This document shows, in pieces, positions 17,840 through 25,932 of a stretch of 64,000 nucleotides of DNA. Made by a program: the position numbers and the translations under genes. This stretch comes from Nitratireductor aquimarinus. GTDB lineage: Bacteria > Pseudomonadota > Alphaproteobacteria > Rhizobiales > Rhizobiaceae. Under the pieces are notes generated by a model, which searched no databases, was not told where the DNA came from, and was given only the letters and a program-made list of their open reading frames with translations. The stretch covers positions 2,232,001-2,296,000 of the forward strand of contig NZ_CP177239.1 in NCBI RefSeq assembly GCF_046773475.1, read 5' to 3'. How positions within the stretch are numbered: the first letter of the stretch is position 1; every line of letters begins with the position of its first letter.

Positions 17840-18277
17840 TCAGGTGCGATCAGGCGCCGGTGTGTTCGGCGTGGTCGTGGTCTCTTCTTCCTCGAAGTCC
17901 TTCACGATGCCCATGAAGCGACGGAAAAAGCGTTCCATGAGCCCGAGCGTCTGCTCGAATTCCTCTTCCGACGGCAATTCGGAAGCGGCCTGCGGATTTG
18001 CATTTTCAAGCGCGGCAAGGCGCTCTTCCAGCGCATCGAGCCGGTCCTGCAGAGCCGTGATGTCTTCCTCATAGGCCGTGCGCTCGTCGGCGGCCGGAGA
18101 GCAGACCAGCTGGCCGGAACGCTCGCGGCAGATCGACATGGAGCCGGTGCGGGTGTCCATCCGCACATAGCCTTCTTCCGTGCGCTCCAGCCGGAACCGC
18201 TCGGCATCCTGCGCCATGGCGCCCGATGTCATGGACAGGACGATCAGCGCCCCGGTGGCCGCAATGGTCTTGCGCAT
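17840..18277 (-). CDS. Exported coiled-coil protein, unknown function
   Basis: A 145-aa protein with a clear Sec signal peptide (MRKTIAATGALIVLSM... SGAMA, cleavage near residue 22). The mature part first has a short domain containing TGSMSICRERSGQLVCSP, with two cysteines that could form a disulfide. A strongly helical heptad stretch (residues 72-105, ITALQDRLDALEERLAALEN) follows, then an acidic tail. GGAGCGGACC precedes the ATG. The function is not known; a periplasmic, oligomeric protein is likely. Confidence 0.75.
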   Translation of the reverse strand: MRKTIAATGALIVLSMTSGAMAQDAERFRLERTEEGYVRMDTRTGSMSICRERSGQLVCSPAADERTAYEEDITALQDRLDALEERLAALENANPQAASELPSEEEFEQTLGLMERFFRRFMGIVKDFEEEETTTTPNTPAPDRT

Positions 18278-18413
18278 TGGTCCGCTCCGCTTTCATGCAA
18301 TTGGTGATGGGATCATGAGCAAGGAATGCGCCATAAATGGGATCGCGCGCAATCCCCCGAAAACACCTTTTCGACCCTTTCGCTGAACCCGCATTACAAG
18401 TATAGCCGCAGGC

Positions 18414-18761
18414 ATGGCTGACATGATCTATAAAATCGCACCCCGCACGCTCTGGCAGGAAGCCGAAGAGGCGGGGGTGTTTCATGGCGCACCTGTCGAT
18501 CTTGCCGATGGGTATATTCACTTCTCGACCGCCGGGCAGGCTGCGGAAACGGCGGCCAAACATTTCGCCGGTCAGGACGATTTGCTTCTCGTTGCCGTCG
18601 ACGCCGACGCGCTGGGCGACGCCCTGAAATTTGAAGTGTCACGCGGCGGGGCGCTTTTCCCGCATCTCTATGCTCCGCTTTCGCTTGATGCGGTTTCCTG
18701 GGTTCGCCCGCTGCCGCTTGGCGCGGATGGAGCCCACGTCTTTCCAGAGCTTGCCAAATGA
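18414..18761 (+). CDS. DUF952 domain protein
   Basis: A 115-aa cytosolic protein of the DUF952 family. Family hallmarks are the start IYKIAPRTLWQEAE, the central LADGYIHFSTAGQ motif with a conserved His, and the C-terminal FPHLYAPLSLDAVSWV. The fold has been compared with glutathione-S-transferase-like or ADP-ribosyl-binding folds, but no activity is established. Its stop overlaps the pyrD start (ATGA), a linkage that implies co-translation. An internal ATG at 18423 is an alternative start. Confidence 0.85.
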   Translation: MADMIYKIAPRTLWQEAEEAGVFHGAPVDLADGYIHFSTAGQAAETAAKHFAGQDDLLLVAVDADALGDALKFEVSRGGALFPHLYAPLSLDAVSWVRPLPLGADGAHVFPELAK

Positions 18762-19849
18762 AGTCCCTGCTCGACAAGATTGCGCGCCAGGCCCTCTTCC
18801 GGATGGATTCCGAGCGCGCTCACAACCTTGCAATCATGGCCCTGAAGAGCGGCATGCCCCTCGCCCGTCCTCCGCAGATCAGCAAACGCCTCAAGACGAT
18901 TGTCGGCGGCATGGTGTTTCCCAATCCGCTCGGCATGGCGGCCGGCTTCGACAAGAACGCAGAGGCGGCAGACGGGCTGCTGCGCCTTGGTTTCGGCTTT
19001 GTCGAATGCGGCACCGTGACCCCGAAGCCGCAGGCCGGCAATCCGAAGCCCCGCCTCTTCCGGCTTGAAGAGGACGCCGCGCTGATCAACCGGCTCGGTT
19101 TCAACAATGACGGCCTCGTGGCCGTGCGCGAGCGCATCAAAGAGCGCGCCGGGCGTGGCGGCATCGTTGGCGTCAACATCGGCGCCAACAGGGACAGCGA
19201 AGACCGCATCGCCGACTATGAGACGGGCGTGCGCGCCTTTGGCGACATCGCCTCCTACCTCACCGTCAACATCTCCTCGCCCAACACCGCCGGCCTGCGC
19301 GCGCTGCAGGACCGGGAAAACCTCTCCGAGCTTCTGGCCCGCGTTCTGGCGACACGCGACGAGGTGGCCAAGCGCCGCCGCTCGCCGGTGCCGCTGTTCC
19401 TCAAGATCGCTCCCGACCTGACGGAAGAGGCTATGTCCGACATTGCGGACGAGGTGCTCGACAAGCGCATTGATGGCCTGATCGTCAGCAACACCACGCT
19501 TTCCAGAACCGGCGCAACCAGCCGGCTTGCGCATGAGAAGGGTGGCCTTTCGGGCCAGCCGCTGTTTGAGCGCTCGACCATCGTGCTTGCGCGCATGCGC
19601 CTTCTGGTGGGCCCGGCCATGCCGCTGATCGGCGTTGGCGGGGTGGACTCGGCCGAAACGGCGCTCGAAAAGATCCGCGCCGGTGCCGACCTTGTGCAGA
19701 TGTATAGCGGCATGATCTTCGGCGGCACCTGCCTGCCCGGAAAGATCCTCGAAGAGATGAGCGCCTATGCCCAGCGCGAGAACCTCGCCTCGCTGCGCCA
19801 GATCCGCGATACGCGGGTGGATGAGTGGGCCGCGCGCGCCCTGAACTGA
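18758..19849 (+). CDS. pyrD: Dihydroorotate dehydrogenase (quinone), class 2
   Basis: A 363-aa membrane-associated flavoenzyme that oxidises dihydroorotate to orotate in pyrimidine synthesis and passes electrons to quinone. The N-terminal amphipathic extension (residues 1-40) is the class 2 hallmark. FMN and substrate motifs are GMAAGFDKNAEAADGL and VNISSPNTAGLR, the latter with the catalytic Ser typical of class 2. VGGVDSAETALEKIRAGA and the LVQMYSGMIF phosphate-binding segment are present. It overlaps the DUF952 gene by 4 bp. Confidence 0.96.
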   Translation: MKSLLDKIARQALFRMDSERAHNLAIMALKSGMPLARPPQISKRLKTIVGGMVFPNPLGMAAGFDKNAEAADGLLRLGFGFVECGTVTPKPQAGNPKPRLFRLEEDAALINRLGFNNDGLVAVRERIKERAGRGGIVGVNIGANRDSEDRIADYETGVRAFGDIASYLTVNISSPNTAGLRALQDRENLSELLARVLATRDEVAKRRRSPVPLFLKIAPDLTEEAMSDIADEVLDKRIDGLIVSNTTLSRTGATSRLAHEKGGLSGQPLFERSTIVLARMRLLVGPAMPLIGVGGVDSAETALEKIRAGADLVQMYSGMIFGGTCLPGKILEEMSAYAQRENLASLRQIRDTRVDEWAARALN

Positions 19850-19929
19850 CGCGCGCCCGCAAACCTGACGGCAAAAGACGCTACGGCATTTTCGCTGAAC
19901 CGCGAGAACGCCCCGGCGCATTGTTTTTC

Positions 19930-19973
19930 GCAGTTCCGGACGGAAAACCGGTTCCCGCTTTTCCCGGAACTGC
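19930..19973. repeat. Short palindromic intergenic repeat typical of Rhizobiales
   Basis: GCAGTTCCGG at the left arm is matched by CCGGAACTGC at the right arm, with GGAAAACCGG inside. The pattern TTCCGGACGGAAAACCG followed by TTTTCC and GGAA is one I recall as recurring between genes in Mesorhizobium-type genomes. It lies between two convergent genes, so it may also form a terminator-like hairpin. Confidence 0.5.
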
Positions 19974-19974
19974 T

Positions 19975-21318
19975 TTAACTCCCGAAGGTCTGCCGTGCGC
20001 GCGCTGGCAGGATGGCTGCCAGACTGATGCCGCGCACGATCAGGAAGATGTGCAGCGTCGCCCAGAGGCCGTAATTTCCGAAAGCGCGCGTCAGGAAGAA
20101 CAGGCAGACGAGATAGACGGCGAGCGACAGCAGCATCATGTTGCGCATGTCGCGCGACCAGGTCGCGCCGATGAACACCCCATCCATCTGAAATGCCAGC
20201 ACGCCGGAGACCGCAATCAGCGCCGCCCATGGCAGGAACACGCTGGCGATCTCGCGCACATCCTCGGCTTTCGCAATGAAAGCGACGAGATCGTCGCCGA
20301 ACAGCACGAAAACACCGGCCAGCGCCAGTGCGAGACCAAAGCCCCAGACGATGGTGAGCCTCACGGCCTGCCGGAACGCCGGCCGATAGCGCGCGCCCAC
20401 CGCCCGCCCGGCAAGCTGCTCGGCCGCAGTCGCCATGCCATCGAGGAAATAGCCGGCGATCAGGAAGAAATTCATCAGCACCGCATTGGCCGCCAGCGTG
20501 ACCGTTCCGAACTGTGCGCCCTGCCGCGTGAACAGCGCAAAGGCTGCCAGAAGCGAGAAGGAGCGGATCATGATGTCGCGGTTCATCGCCACCATGCGCA
20601 TGATTTCCGGGAAATCGAACACCCGCGCCAATGAAACGCGCGGGCCGTTTCTGAACCGCCATGCCAGAAGACCAAAGCCCGCCAGCGCACCCAGCGCCTC
20701 ACCGCCCACCGTGCCCCAGGCCACGCCCTCGATGCCCCAGCCCAGCGAAAGACCGAGAAAGACCGATAACGCGATGTTTGCGCCGTTGAGGATCACCTGA
20801 AGGCCAAGGCCAAGCCCCCCTTCCCCGCGCCCCAGCACATAGCCAAGGATGGCGTAGTTGATCAGCGACAGGGGCGCGCCAAGAATGCGGATCGCCACAT
20901 AGGCATGCATGGCCTCGGCAACGCGCGGATCGGGGTTCATGAACCGGACGCCGGCGGCATTGACCAGCGGCCCGAGCGCGACGACCAGAAGCCCGCAGAC
21001 GAGCGCAATCGCCAGAGCGCGCCACAACACCGCCTGCTCTTCCAGCACATCGTCGCGGCCGAACGCCTGCGCAACCAGCCCGGTGGTTCCCGAACGCAGG
21101 AAGTTGAACGTGGTGAACACCACGTCGAAGACGATGGCGCCCGCCGCCAGCCCGCCCAGAAGGGCGGCGTCGCCATATTGCCCGATGACGGCCGTGTCGG
21201 TGATGCCGAGCAGCGGCGTGGTCAGATAGGCGAGCGTCATCGGCACGGCGATCGACAGGACCAGCCGGTTGGTGACCTCGAACGGGCGCGCGGCCCGCGT
21301 CGGCGTGGAAACGTCCAT
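19975..21318 (-). CDS. MATE family efflux transporter
   Basis: A 447-aa multidrug and toxic compound extrusion family protein with twelve predicted membrane helices arranged as two six-helix halves. The N-terminal segment with RLVLSIAVPMTLAYLTTPLLGITDTAVIG is typical of the DinF-like branch. It is a Na+ or H+ antiporter exporting cationic or otherwise damaging compounds. The ATG at 21318 fits the family start. The small DUF6460 membrane gene lies 10 bp upstream on the same strand, so the two are probably co-transcribed. The substrate is unknown. Confidence 0.9.
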   Translation of the reverse strand: MDVSTPTRAARPFEVTNRLVLSIAVPMTLAYLTTPLLGITDTAVIGQYGDAALLGGLAAGAIVFDVVFTTFNFLRSGTTGLVAQAFGRDDVLEEQAVLWRALAIALVCGLLVVALGPLVNAAGVRFMNPDPRVAEAMHAYVAIRILGAPLSLINYAILGYVLGRGEGGLGLGLQVILNGANIALSVFLGLSLGWGIEGVAWGTVGGEALGALAGFGLLAWRFRNGPRVSLARVFDFPEIMRMVAMNRDIMIRSFSLLAAFALFTRQGAQFGTVTLAANAVLMNFFLIAGYFLDGMATAAEQLAGRAVGARYRPAFRQAVRLTIVWGFGLALALAGVFVLFGDDLVAFIAKAEDVREIASVFLPWAALIAVSGVLAFQMDGVFIGATWSRDMRNMMLLSLAVYLVCLFFLTRAFGNYGLWATLHIFLIVRGISLAAILPARARQTFGS

Positions 21319-21328
21319 TCCCGCCGGC

Positions 21329-21592
21329 CTAGCGGCGATAGCTGAGAAGACGCAGGATCAGGAACGCCGGCACGACGATGGCTGCACCCAGAAGGATGTA
21401 GCTTGCAAAGCGGCCGAGTGCATCAAAGCCCATGTTCCACAGATGCACGACCGTGTCGCGCAGCGCATAGAAGATATCGAACGGCGACCAGTTGAAGGCG
21501 CTCATGACGAAGCCGACGATGAGCGACACGATCAGCAGTTTGATGATGACGCGCAGCGGGCTGTCGCCCAGAAATCTGGTCAGTGCCGACAC
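21329..21592 (-). CDS. DUF6460-like small membrane protein
   Basis: An 87-aa protein with two hydrophobic helices (about residues 15-33 and 62-82) separated by SPFDIFYALRDTVVHLWNMG. A GTG start at 21592 is chosen because AAGGAG lies 7 nt upstream; the longer frame from 21649 adds an Arg/Ser-rich stretch that overlaps this site. The pattern is that of an uncharacterised rhizobial inner-membrane family. It sits directly upstream of the MATE gene and beside tRNA-Gly. Confidence 0.75.
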   Translation of the reverse strand: MSALTRFLGDSPLRVIIKLLIVSLIVGFVMSAFNWSPFDIFYALRDTVVHLWNMGFDALGRFASYILLGAAIVVPAFLILRLLSYRR

Positions 21593-21690
21593 CGGAATGC
21601 TCCTTGATCTTGACCGCAAAGAGATACGCACCCGCTGGCGCGGGCGCAAGCTTGCGCGCTGCGAAAAAGGAAATACCGGCTGAGCGGGAC

Positions 21691-21764
21691 TGGAGCGGGT
21701 AGCGGGAATCGAACCCGCGCGTTCAGCTTGGGAAGCTGACAGGCTACCATTACATCATACCCGC
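21691..21764 (-). tRNA. tRNA-Gly (anticodon CCC)
   Basis: The minus strand reads as a 74-nt cloverleaf with encoded CCA. The acceptor stem is GCGGGTA/TACCCGC, the D-arm region contains AATGGTAG, and the anticodon stem TCAGC/GCTGA encloses loop TTCCCAA, giving anticodon CCC. The T-arm is CGGGTTCGATTCCCG. The discriminator base is T. Confidence 0.96.
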
Positions 21765-21982
21765 GCAGCGCGCATTAATCCGCGACCCGCGGCCCGGCGT
21801 CAAGCGGGTTTGTGAGAAGGCAGTGCGGTTGTTGCCGGTTTCTGGGGCGGGCGGGTCTGCTGATTGTCGGAGTGCTCGACAAACTCTCGGAAGCCGCGCT
21901 TCATGCCAGTAGACGCCAGTCGACCGGAGGGGGAGCGCAGCCGTTAGAACCGAAATCAGCTGCGCCCCGGAGATCACCTATA
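21765..21982. other. Start of accessory tract, no gene seen
   Basis: These 218 bp between tRNA-Gly and the broken exported-protein gene contain no frame with a convincing start. From here to about 32.4 kb base composition becomes patchy. Small ORFs, repeats and IS sequences replace the tightly packed core genes. Confidence 0.4.
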
Positions 21983-22916
21983 TCAAGAACCGTGGGACTG
22001 ATATCGAAGCATGTTGTCTTCAAGCGCCTGAAGCATCGGACTGCCGCAGCCACCGGCCTTTTCAATGAAGTTGCGGAAGCTCCCGGTCCAGCCAGCGCGC
22101 GGATAGACCCACTCTGCCTCACGAACGTAAGATGCAAACCGGGCATCCACCTCGACGCTCTTTGCCTCCTGTGAGAGCACCTGTGTCCAGTCTACACCGA
22201 ACGTGCTGGAATAGGTCCTGCTCCTCGTCACCGTGTAGTCGATGCTCGAGACCGGTGCTCCGCAGTTATTGAAATATCTCGCTTTGACAAGCGCGTAGTG
22301 CGCTAGCAGAGGGGCATCCGGAACCTCACCGGCATGCAGGTCCGAGCCTTCACCAAAGAGACTCGCTGTAGGTTATTGATATGACCTCTCTCTCAAGCGT
22401 GAGTCTCATCTGGAATCCCTGTCCGCTTACGGTTCCACTGCGAAGCCAAGGAACCTTGATCTCCCAAAGCGGTCTACGATTCCGTGAGGCTACCCCGAAG
22501 GAGATTGCTACGCTCAACTGGCCCGGCGGCACACCGACAGTTGCCTCGGTTAGAACTCTTACGCTAAAGCCCTGACACCGCAACCAATCGACGAACGACA
22601 TCAAGCCTTTTTCACGGTACTTCAGCAGGAGGAAGCGCTCTCCTTCAGCGGGAGAGTGAACTCCAGCCTCACGCCAGATTTCATAAGGATCGAGCTGCTC
22701 GCCGCGCGGGCAGCCCCTGGCGTCTGACCTCCAACCCAGGTCTGGAACGTCGCCAGCACTCGCTTCATCTTGAGCCCATGCAGTGTACGAAAGTGTGGTG
22801 ATCGGGACGTCATCTTTCCGATCCAACAGAGAGGGAACGACGGAGAATACAACAACCCCAGCGAGGAGGACTGAGGCTCTCGTCATGTCAAGAAAACGTA
22901 CAAATCGAAAAGCCAT
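21983..22916 (-). pseudogene. Frameshifted gene for an exported protein (two frames)
   Basis: The first frame (22916-22350, 188 aa) starts MAFRFVRFLDMTRASVLLAG, a signal peptide or N-terminal anchor, and continues through a Cys- and Trp-containing domain to TYSESLW and a stop. The next frame is open from about 22370 to 21983 and reads GEGSDLHAGEVPDAPLLAHY... FRNFIEKAGGCGSPML, but it has no ATG and only a GTG at 22231. The two frames overlap by about 20 bp, which suggests one gene broken by a single-base change. Two separate genes, or a frameshift in the assembly, remain possible. The family is not recognised. Confidence 0.5.
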
Positions 22917-23086
22917 TGAGCTTCTATTCTTTTCATTATGACATTTAGAAAGTCTGCTACGCAGTATGCCTAGCCCAGATTTTGAAGACACTCCGCCCAA
23001 ATTCCGACCTACCGACGGAAAATTAATACACCATGGTTGGGAGAAGTCGCCCGTACCGACAGACTAATTGCAGATACCGGACTTGC

Positions 23087-23374
23087 TCAAAAGCAGTTCG
23101 TATAGACCGGCGCACCCGGATAGCTTTGCCGAGAAGTACAATTAGTCGGCGCTGCCGGCGTATAGACCGCGGGGCGCGGCTGGCTGGCTTGTGCGATTGA
23201 ATTACCAATATCTGACATCTTTCGTTTGTGCTGCATTTCGAATTGCATCCGACAATTCGCGTATGCGTCAGTGCCAAGCTTGTATCCAAATGCTTCGCAT
23301 TGCTTCGCTTCTCGCTCATGCCGCGCTTGCTTGAGCGGTGAAACGCACCCGCTAACAATCAATGCAGATGCCAT
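23087..23374 (-). CDS. Small lipoprotein, 5' end replaced by IS insertion
   Basis: A 95-aa frame starting MASALIVSGCVSPLKQA. IVSGC is a lipobox, so Cys10 would be lipidated. The mature part CEAFGYKLGTDAYANCRMQ is a pattern seen in many small proteobacterial lipoproteins. The signal peptide is unusually short because the IS3-family element ends at base 23374. The IS end supplies GGGGAGCAGGTC as a ribosome-binding site and the A of the ATG. The original signal sequence was probably longer and is now lost, so whether the product is still exported is uncertain. Confidence 0.6.
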   Translation of the reverse strand: MASALIVSGCVSPLKQARHEREAKQCEAFGYKLGTDAYANCRMQFEMQHKRKMSDIGNSIAQASQPRPAVYTPAAPTNCTSRQSYPGAPVYTNCF

Positions 23375-23438
23375 GACCTGCTCCCCTGAGATGTTCCCGA
23401 TTTTGGGTTAGCCTGTTCCTCAACGAAGGAGACAGGCA

Positions 23439-23705
23439 ATGAAACGGTCACGGTTCTCAGAAGAACAGATCATTGGCATCTTGAAGGAGCATCAGGCGGG
23501 CATGACGCCGGCTGAACTGTGCCGCAAGCACGGTATCTCTGATGCGACGTTCTATACTTGGCGCAAGAAGTACGGCGGCATGGACGTATCGGACGCCAAG
23601 CGATTGAAGGCGCTCGAGGAAGAGAATGCGAAGCTGAAGAAGCTTCTGGCTGAGCAGATGATGGATGTATCGACGCTCCGCGAGATGCTGACAAAAAACT
23701 TCTGA
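23439..23705 (+). CDS. IS3-family transposase OrfA
   Basis: An 88-aa protein with a helix-turn-helix (FSEEQIIGILKEHQ... LCRKHGISDATFYTWRKKYG), followed by a leucine-zipper-like helix (LKALEEENAKLKKLLAEQ) for dimerisation. It binds the element ends and, after frameshifting, supplies the N-terminus of the OrfAB transposase. The start at 23439 follows GAAGGAGACAGGC. Its last codons overlap the A-AAA-AAC slippery site. Intact. Confidence 0.95.
   Translation: MKRSRFSEEQIIGILKEHQAGMTPAELCRKHGISDATFYTWRKKYGGMDVSDAKRLKALEEENAKLKKLLAEQMMDVSTLREMLTKNF
23693..23699 (+). promoter_or_regulatory. Programmed -1 ribosomal frameshift heptamer A AAA AAC
   Basis: In the orfA frame the ribosome reads ACA AAA AAC TTC TGA. 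The heptamer A AAA AAC is in the correct X XXY YYZ register six bases before the orfA stop. Slipping back one base continues as LLTPDSRRKAVSWAIEM into orfB, giving an OrfAB fusion. This is the known mechanism for IS3-family transposase. Confidence 0.85.
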
Positions 23706-23728
23706 CGCCCGACTCCAGGAGGAAAGCC

Positions 23729-24550
23729 GTGAGTTGGGCAATCGAGATGAAGGACTATTCTCAGCGGCGGGCCTGTGCCCTGGTTGGCATTGCGCCGCGC
23801 GTCTTCCGTTACCAGTCGAGCCGGCCGGACGATGCCGGCCTTCGACAGCGATTGCGTGAGCTATCGTCGGAACGACGGCGGTTCGGTTATCGTCGCCTGC
23901 ACCTGCTTTTGAAGCGGGAGGGCATCGCGGTGAACTGGAAGAAGCTCTATCGAATCTACAAGGAAGAGCGGCTGACAGTGCGCAAACGCGGCGGCCGCAA
24001 GCGAGCTTTGGGCACGCGAGCGCCGATGGCGATCCCGCGGGATCCGAACCAGAGATGGAGCCTCGACTTCGTATCGGACACGCTGGTCGACGGCCGCCGC
24101 TTCCGCATCCTGTGTGTCATCGATGACTTCAGCCGGGAATCCCTGGCAACGGTGGTCGATAACTCACTCTCGGGTGAACGTGTGGCCCGCGAACTGGATG
24201 CGATCGCCGAACGGCGCGGCTACCCCTGCATGGTTGTCAGCGACAACGGCACGGAGCTGACGTCCAACGCCATGCTCGCCTGGCAGCAGGATCGCAGCGT
24301 CGAATGGCACTACATCGCGCCGGGCAAACCCATGCAAAACGGTTTTGTGGAGAGCTTCAACGGCAGGCTGAGGGACGAGTGCCTCAACGAGCACCTGTTC
24401 CGCAGCTACCGGCATGCCCGCGAGATCATCGAAGAATGGAGGATCGACTACAACCTGAACCGACCCCACACCAGCCTCGACGGGCTCACCCCGAACGAGT
24501 TTGCAACCCGGTCACGAATGGACCACAACGTGAACAGCGCTAGCCTGTGA
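23729..24550 (+). CDS. IS3-family transposase OrfB (DDE integrase)
   Basis: A 273-aa integrase-core protein in the -1 frame relative to orfA. It begins with an HTH_21-like region (RRFGYRRLHLLLKREGI). The catalytic triad is visible as Asp in RWSLDFVSDT, Asp in VVSDNGTE and Glu in NGFVESFNGRLRDE, 35 residues after the second Asp. The C-terminal NRPHTSLDGLTPNEFA is the usual IS3 ending. A GTG start at 23729 has AGGAGG upstream, so it can be made alone as well as by frameshifting. Intact and probably active. Confidence 0.95.
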   Translation: MSWAIEMKDYSQRRACALVGIAPRVFRYQSSRPDDAGLRQRLRELSSERRRFGYRRLHLLLKREGIAVNWKKLYRIYKEERLTVRKRGGRKRALGTRAPMAIPRDPNQRWSLDFVSDTLVDGRRFRILCVIDDFSRESLATVVDNSLSGERVARELDAIAERRGYPCMVVSDNGTELTSNAMLAWQQDRSVEWHYIAPGKPMQNGFVESFNGRLRDECLNEHLFRSYRHAREIIEEWRIDYNLNRPHTSLDGLTPNEFATRSRMDHNVNSASL

Positions 24551-24573
24551 ACGGGTACATTCAGGGGAGCAGG

Positions 24574-24705
24574 TCAAGTCAGATCGCTTGTGGCCTTGGC
24601 CAAACGCCCTCTGGCTCGCCAATAAAGAAAGGCAAAAAACGCAAATAATATCGGCGAAGCTAGGAGAGCGAGTCCCCCTATTATGGTGAAGTATTTCTGA
24701 TCCAC
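24574..24705 (-). CDS. Small membrane protein truncated by the IS element
   Basis: A 43-aa frame on the minus strand that starts with GTG at 24705 behind GGGAGG (5-nt spacing). It encodes one strong membrane helix (FTIIGGLALLASPILFAFFA), followed by YWRARGRLAKATSDLT. The TGA stop lies in the inverted repeat of the IS3-family element, so the original C-terminus was probably longer. The family is not recognised. The good ribosome-binding site and hydrophobic composition support it, but its small size leaves doubt. Confidence 0.45.
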   Translation of the reverse strand: MDQKYFTIIGGLALLASPILFAFFAFLYWRARGRLAKATSDLT

Positions 24706-25083
24706 GACATCCTCCCACCCCCAACGAGAGGAAAGCAAATCACTGTCTTGGTTTCGATTCGGTTATACCTCACCTATAACCGCACCGATTTTTCTGGAAT
24801 TCCTTTACTTAAGCTATGCGTCCAAAGCCGCTTGATCCAGAATTGCGCAATCGCAATACTACTACACCAATTAGGGCGAGGGGATGCTTCCGCAGTGTAA
24901 TCAGGTGCGCTTCAAAAGGATCCAAGAAAGCTGCGGTCCCTTCACTGGTGAAGATAAGCTTCATTCATGCTTGCTTTGGTTTTGAATTAAAACTTTGAGG
25001 ACACCCCATGCCAACCTCACCCAATCGAGGCTAACAGGCCGGATATTTTGGGGTTTCTATATAATCCACCCCGCCACCCTCGA
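24706..25083. other. AT-rich accessory intergenic stretch, no gene seen
   Basis: This 378-bp stretch between two IS-related sequences is clearly richer in A and T than the core genome. It has a 60-codon plus-strand frame at 24816-24998 without ribosome-binding site or family resemblance. It ends where the IS3 remnant begins (TGACGTTGCCCCCAAG at 25084). Confidence 0.4.
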
Positions 25084-25350
25084 TGACGTTGCCCCCAAGT
25101 TTTATCCAGTTTGACGGTGACTCTTGCGGTGGGTTTGGCCGATATGGCCGGGGCTATTGACGGGGTCTGACGCGGAGCTCGCGAGCGAGCGGAGCGGCAG
25201 ATCCCGTTTCGGGTTCAAGGTGTCGGCATATTCGGTCGGGGTCAGCCAACCGAGCCGGGAGTGTGGGCGGTTGAGGTTGTAGTCGTTCCTCCAGGCCTGA
25301 AGAGTTGCTCGGGCGTGCGAGAGCGACGGGAACAGCGTTTCGTCAGTGAA
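25084..25350 (-). pseudogene. IS3-family transposase remnant (C-terminus only)
   Basis: The minus strand encodes DETLFPSLSHARATLQAW followed by RNDYNLNRPHSRLGWLTPTE, the C-terminal end of an IS3-type integrase. It then reads into the element end, which finishes at TGACGTTGCCCCCAAG. The catalytic DDE part, orfA and the other end are missing. It is a different element from the intact IS at 23374 (different ends and sequence). Its broken edge adjoins the duplicated block starting at 25369. Confidence 0.8.
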
Positions 25351-25368
25351 GCTGTCTGACGCGGGCAT

Positions 25369-25493
25369 TGCGGAACAGATACAGGGTGCAGAGCACCGTT
25401 GCTGACAGCGTCATGGCAAGGAAGGGCAACGCGCCTCTGTTCGTGCCCGGAAACATGAAGAAGACGATGGCTGCGCCGATGATCGCAGTCAGG
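25369..25493 (-). pseudogene. Duplicated C-terminal fragment of the small membrane protein gene
   Basis: These 125 bp match 28576-28700 at most positions, for example the shared run GACAGCGTCATGGCAAGGAA. On the minus strand the fragment still encodes the last membrane helices (YLTAIIGAAIVFFMFPGTNR, ALPFLAMTLSATVL), but it lacks the start and first half. It joins directly to the cupin gene through about six unrelated bases, where the complete copy has 1.24 kb of other DNA. Confidence 0.7.
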
Positions 25494-25932
25494 TAATTGG
25501 CGGAGACCAGTCCGGCGGGGCCATCTCGAACGAGGTGAACTCGAACCCGGGAGCGACCGTGCAACTGACCAGCGTGAACGCGCCCGTGCTCTCGGCCGAT
25601 TGCCAACATCCGGCCGGCACCACGCATTGGGGACGTTCCCCAGCAGCGATATGGGGACCGAGCAGAAATTCGACGGCTGGCTCCCCCGGTTCCGCAAGAC
25701 CGAGCTTCAACGGAGCGCCGGCATGAAAGAGCCAGATCTCAGATGCATCGGTGACGCGATGCCAATGGGATCTCTCACCCTGCTGCAGCAGATAATAGAT
25801 CGCGGTCTGCACGGCCCGGCCATTGATTTCACGATCGCGGAATGTTTCGACATAGTGGTCGCCTTCGGGATGAGGCTGCATGCCGAGTGCCGAAATGATG
25901 TCAGCTGCCGAGGTGACCGCACTTCCGTTCAT
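25489..25932 (-). CDS. DUF985 cupin-like protein, copy 1
   Basis: A 147-aa single-domain cupin of the DUF985 family. Hallmarks are QPHPEG, YYLLQQGERSHWHRV with its His pair, and the RPQCVVPAGCWQSA strand. No activity is established for the family, although a sugar- or metabolite-binding cupin fold is known. Within a normally EGG motif this copy has EGD. The last residues (SPPIT) come from the recombination junction and replace the SPPKAL end of copy 2. It appears intact and is the better candidate of the two to be functional. Confidence 0.85.
   Translation of the reverse strand: MNGSAVTSAADIISALGMQPHPEGDHYVETFRDREINGRAVQTAIYYLLQQGERSHWHRVTDASEIWLFHAGAPLKLGLAEPGEPAVEFLLGPHIAAGERPQCVVPAGCWQSAESTGAFTLVSCTVAPGFEFTSFEMAPPDWSPPIT

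Larger units (their letters stand above)
23374..24576 (+). mobile_element. Complete IS3-family insertion sequence (1203 bp)
   Basis: Terminal inverted repeats are TGACCTGCTCCCCTGA at 23374 and its exact complement ending at 24576, with further imperfect matching inside. Between them lie orfA and orfB in the -1 arrangement of IS3-family elements, with a slippery heptamer. No 3- or 4-bp target duplication is visible in the flanks (CCA on the left, AGT on the right), so one flank may have been rearranged after insertion. The element separates a truncated lipoprotein gene from a truncated small membrane-protein gene. Confidence 0.93.

Noticed and set aside
24816..24998. A 60-codon plus-strand frame in the AT-rich stretch
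   Set aside because: No ribosome-binding site, no family resemblance, and flanked by IS-derived sequence.
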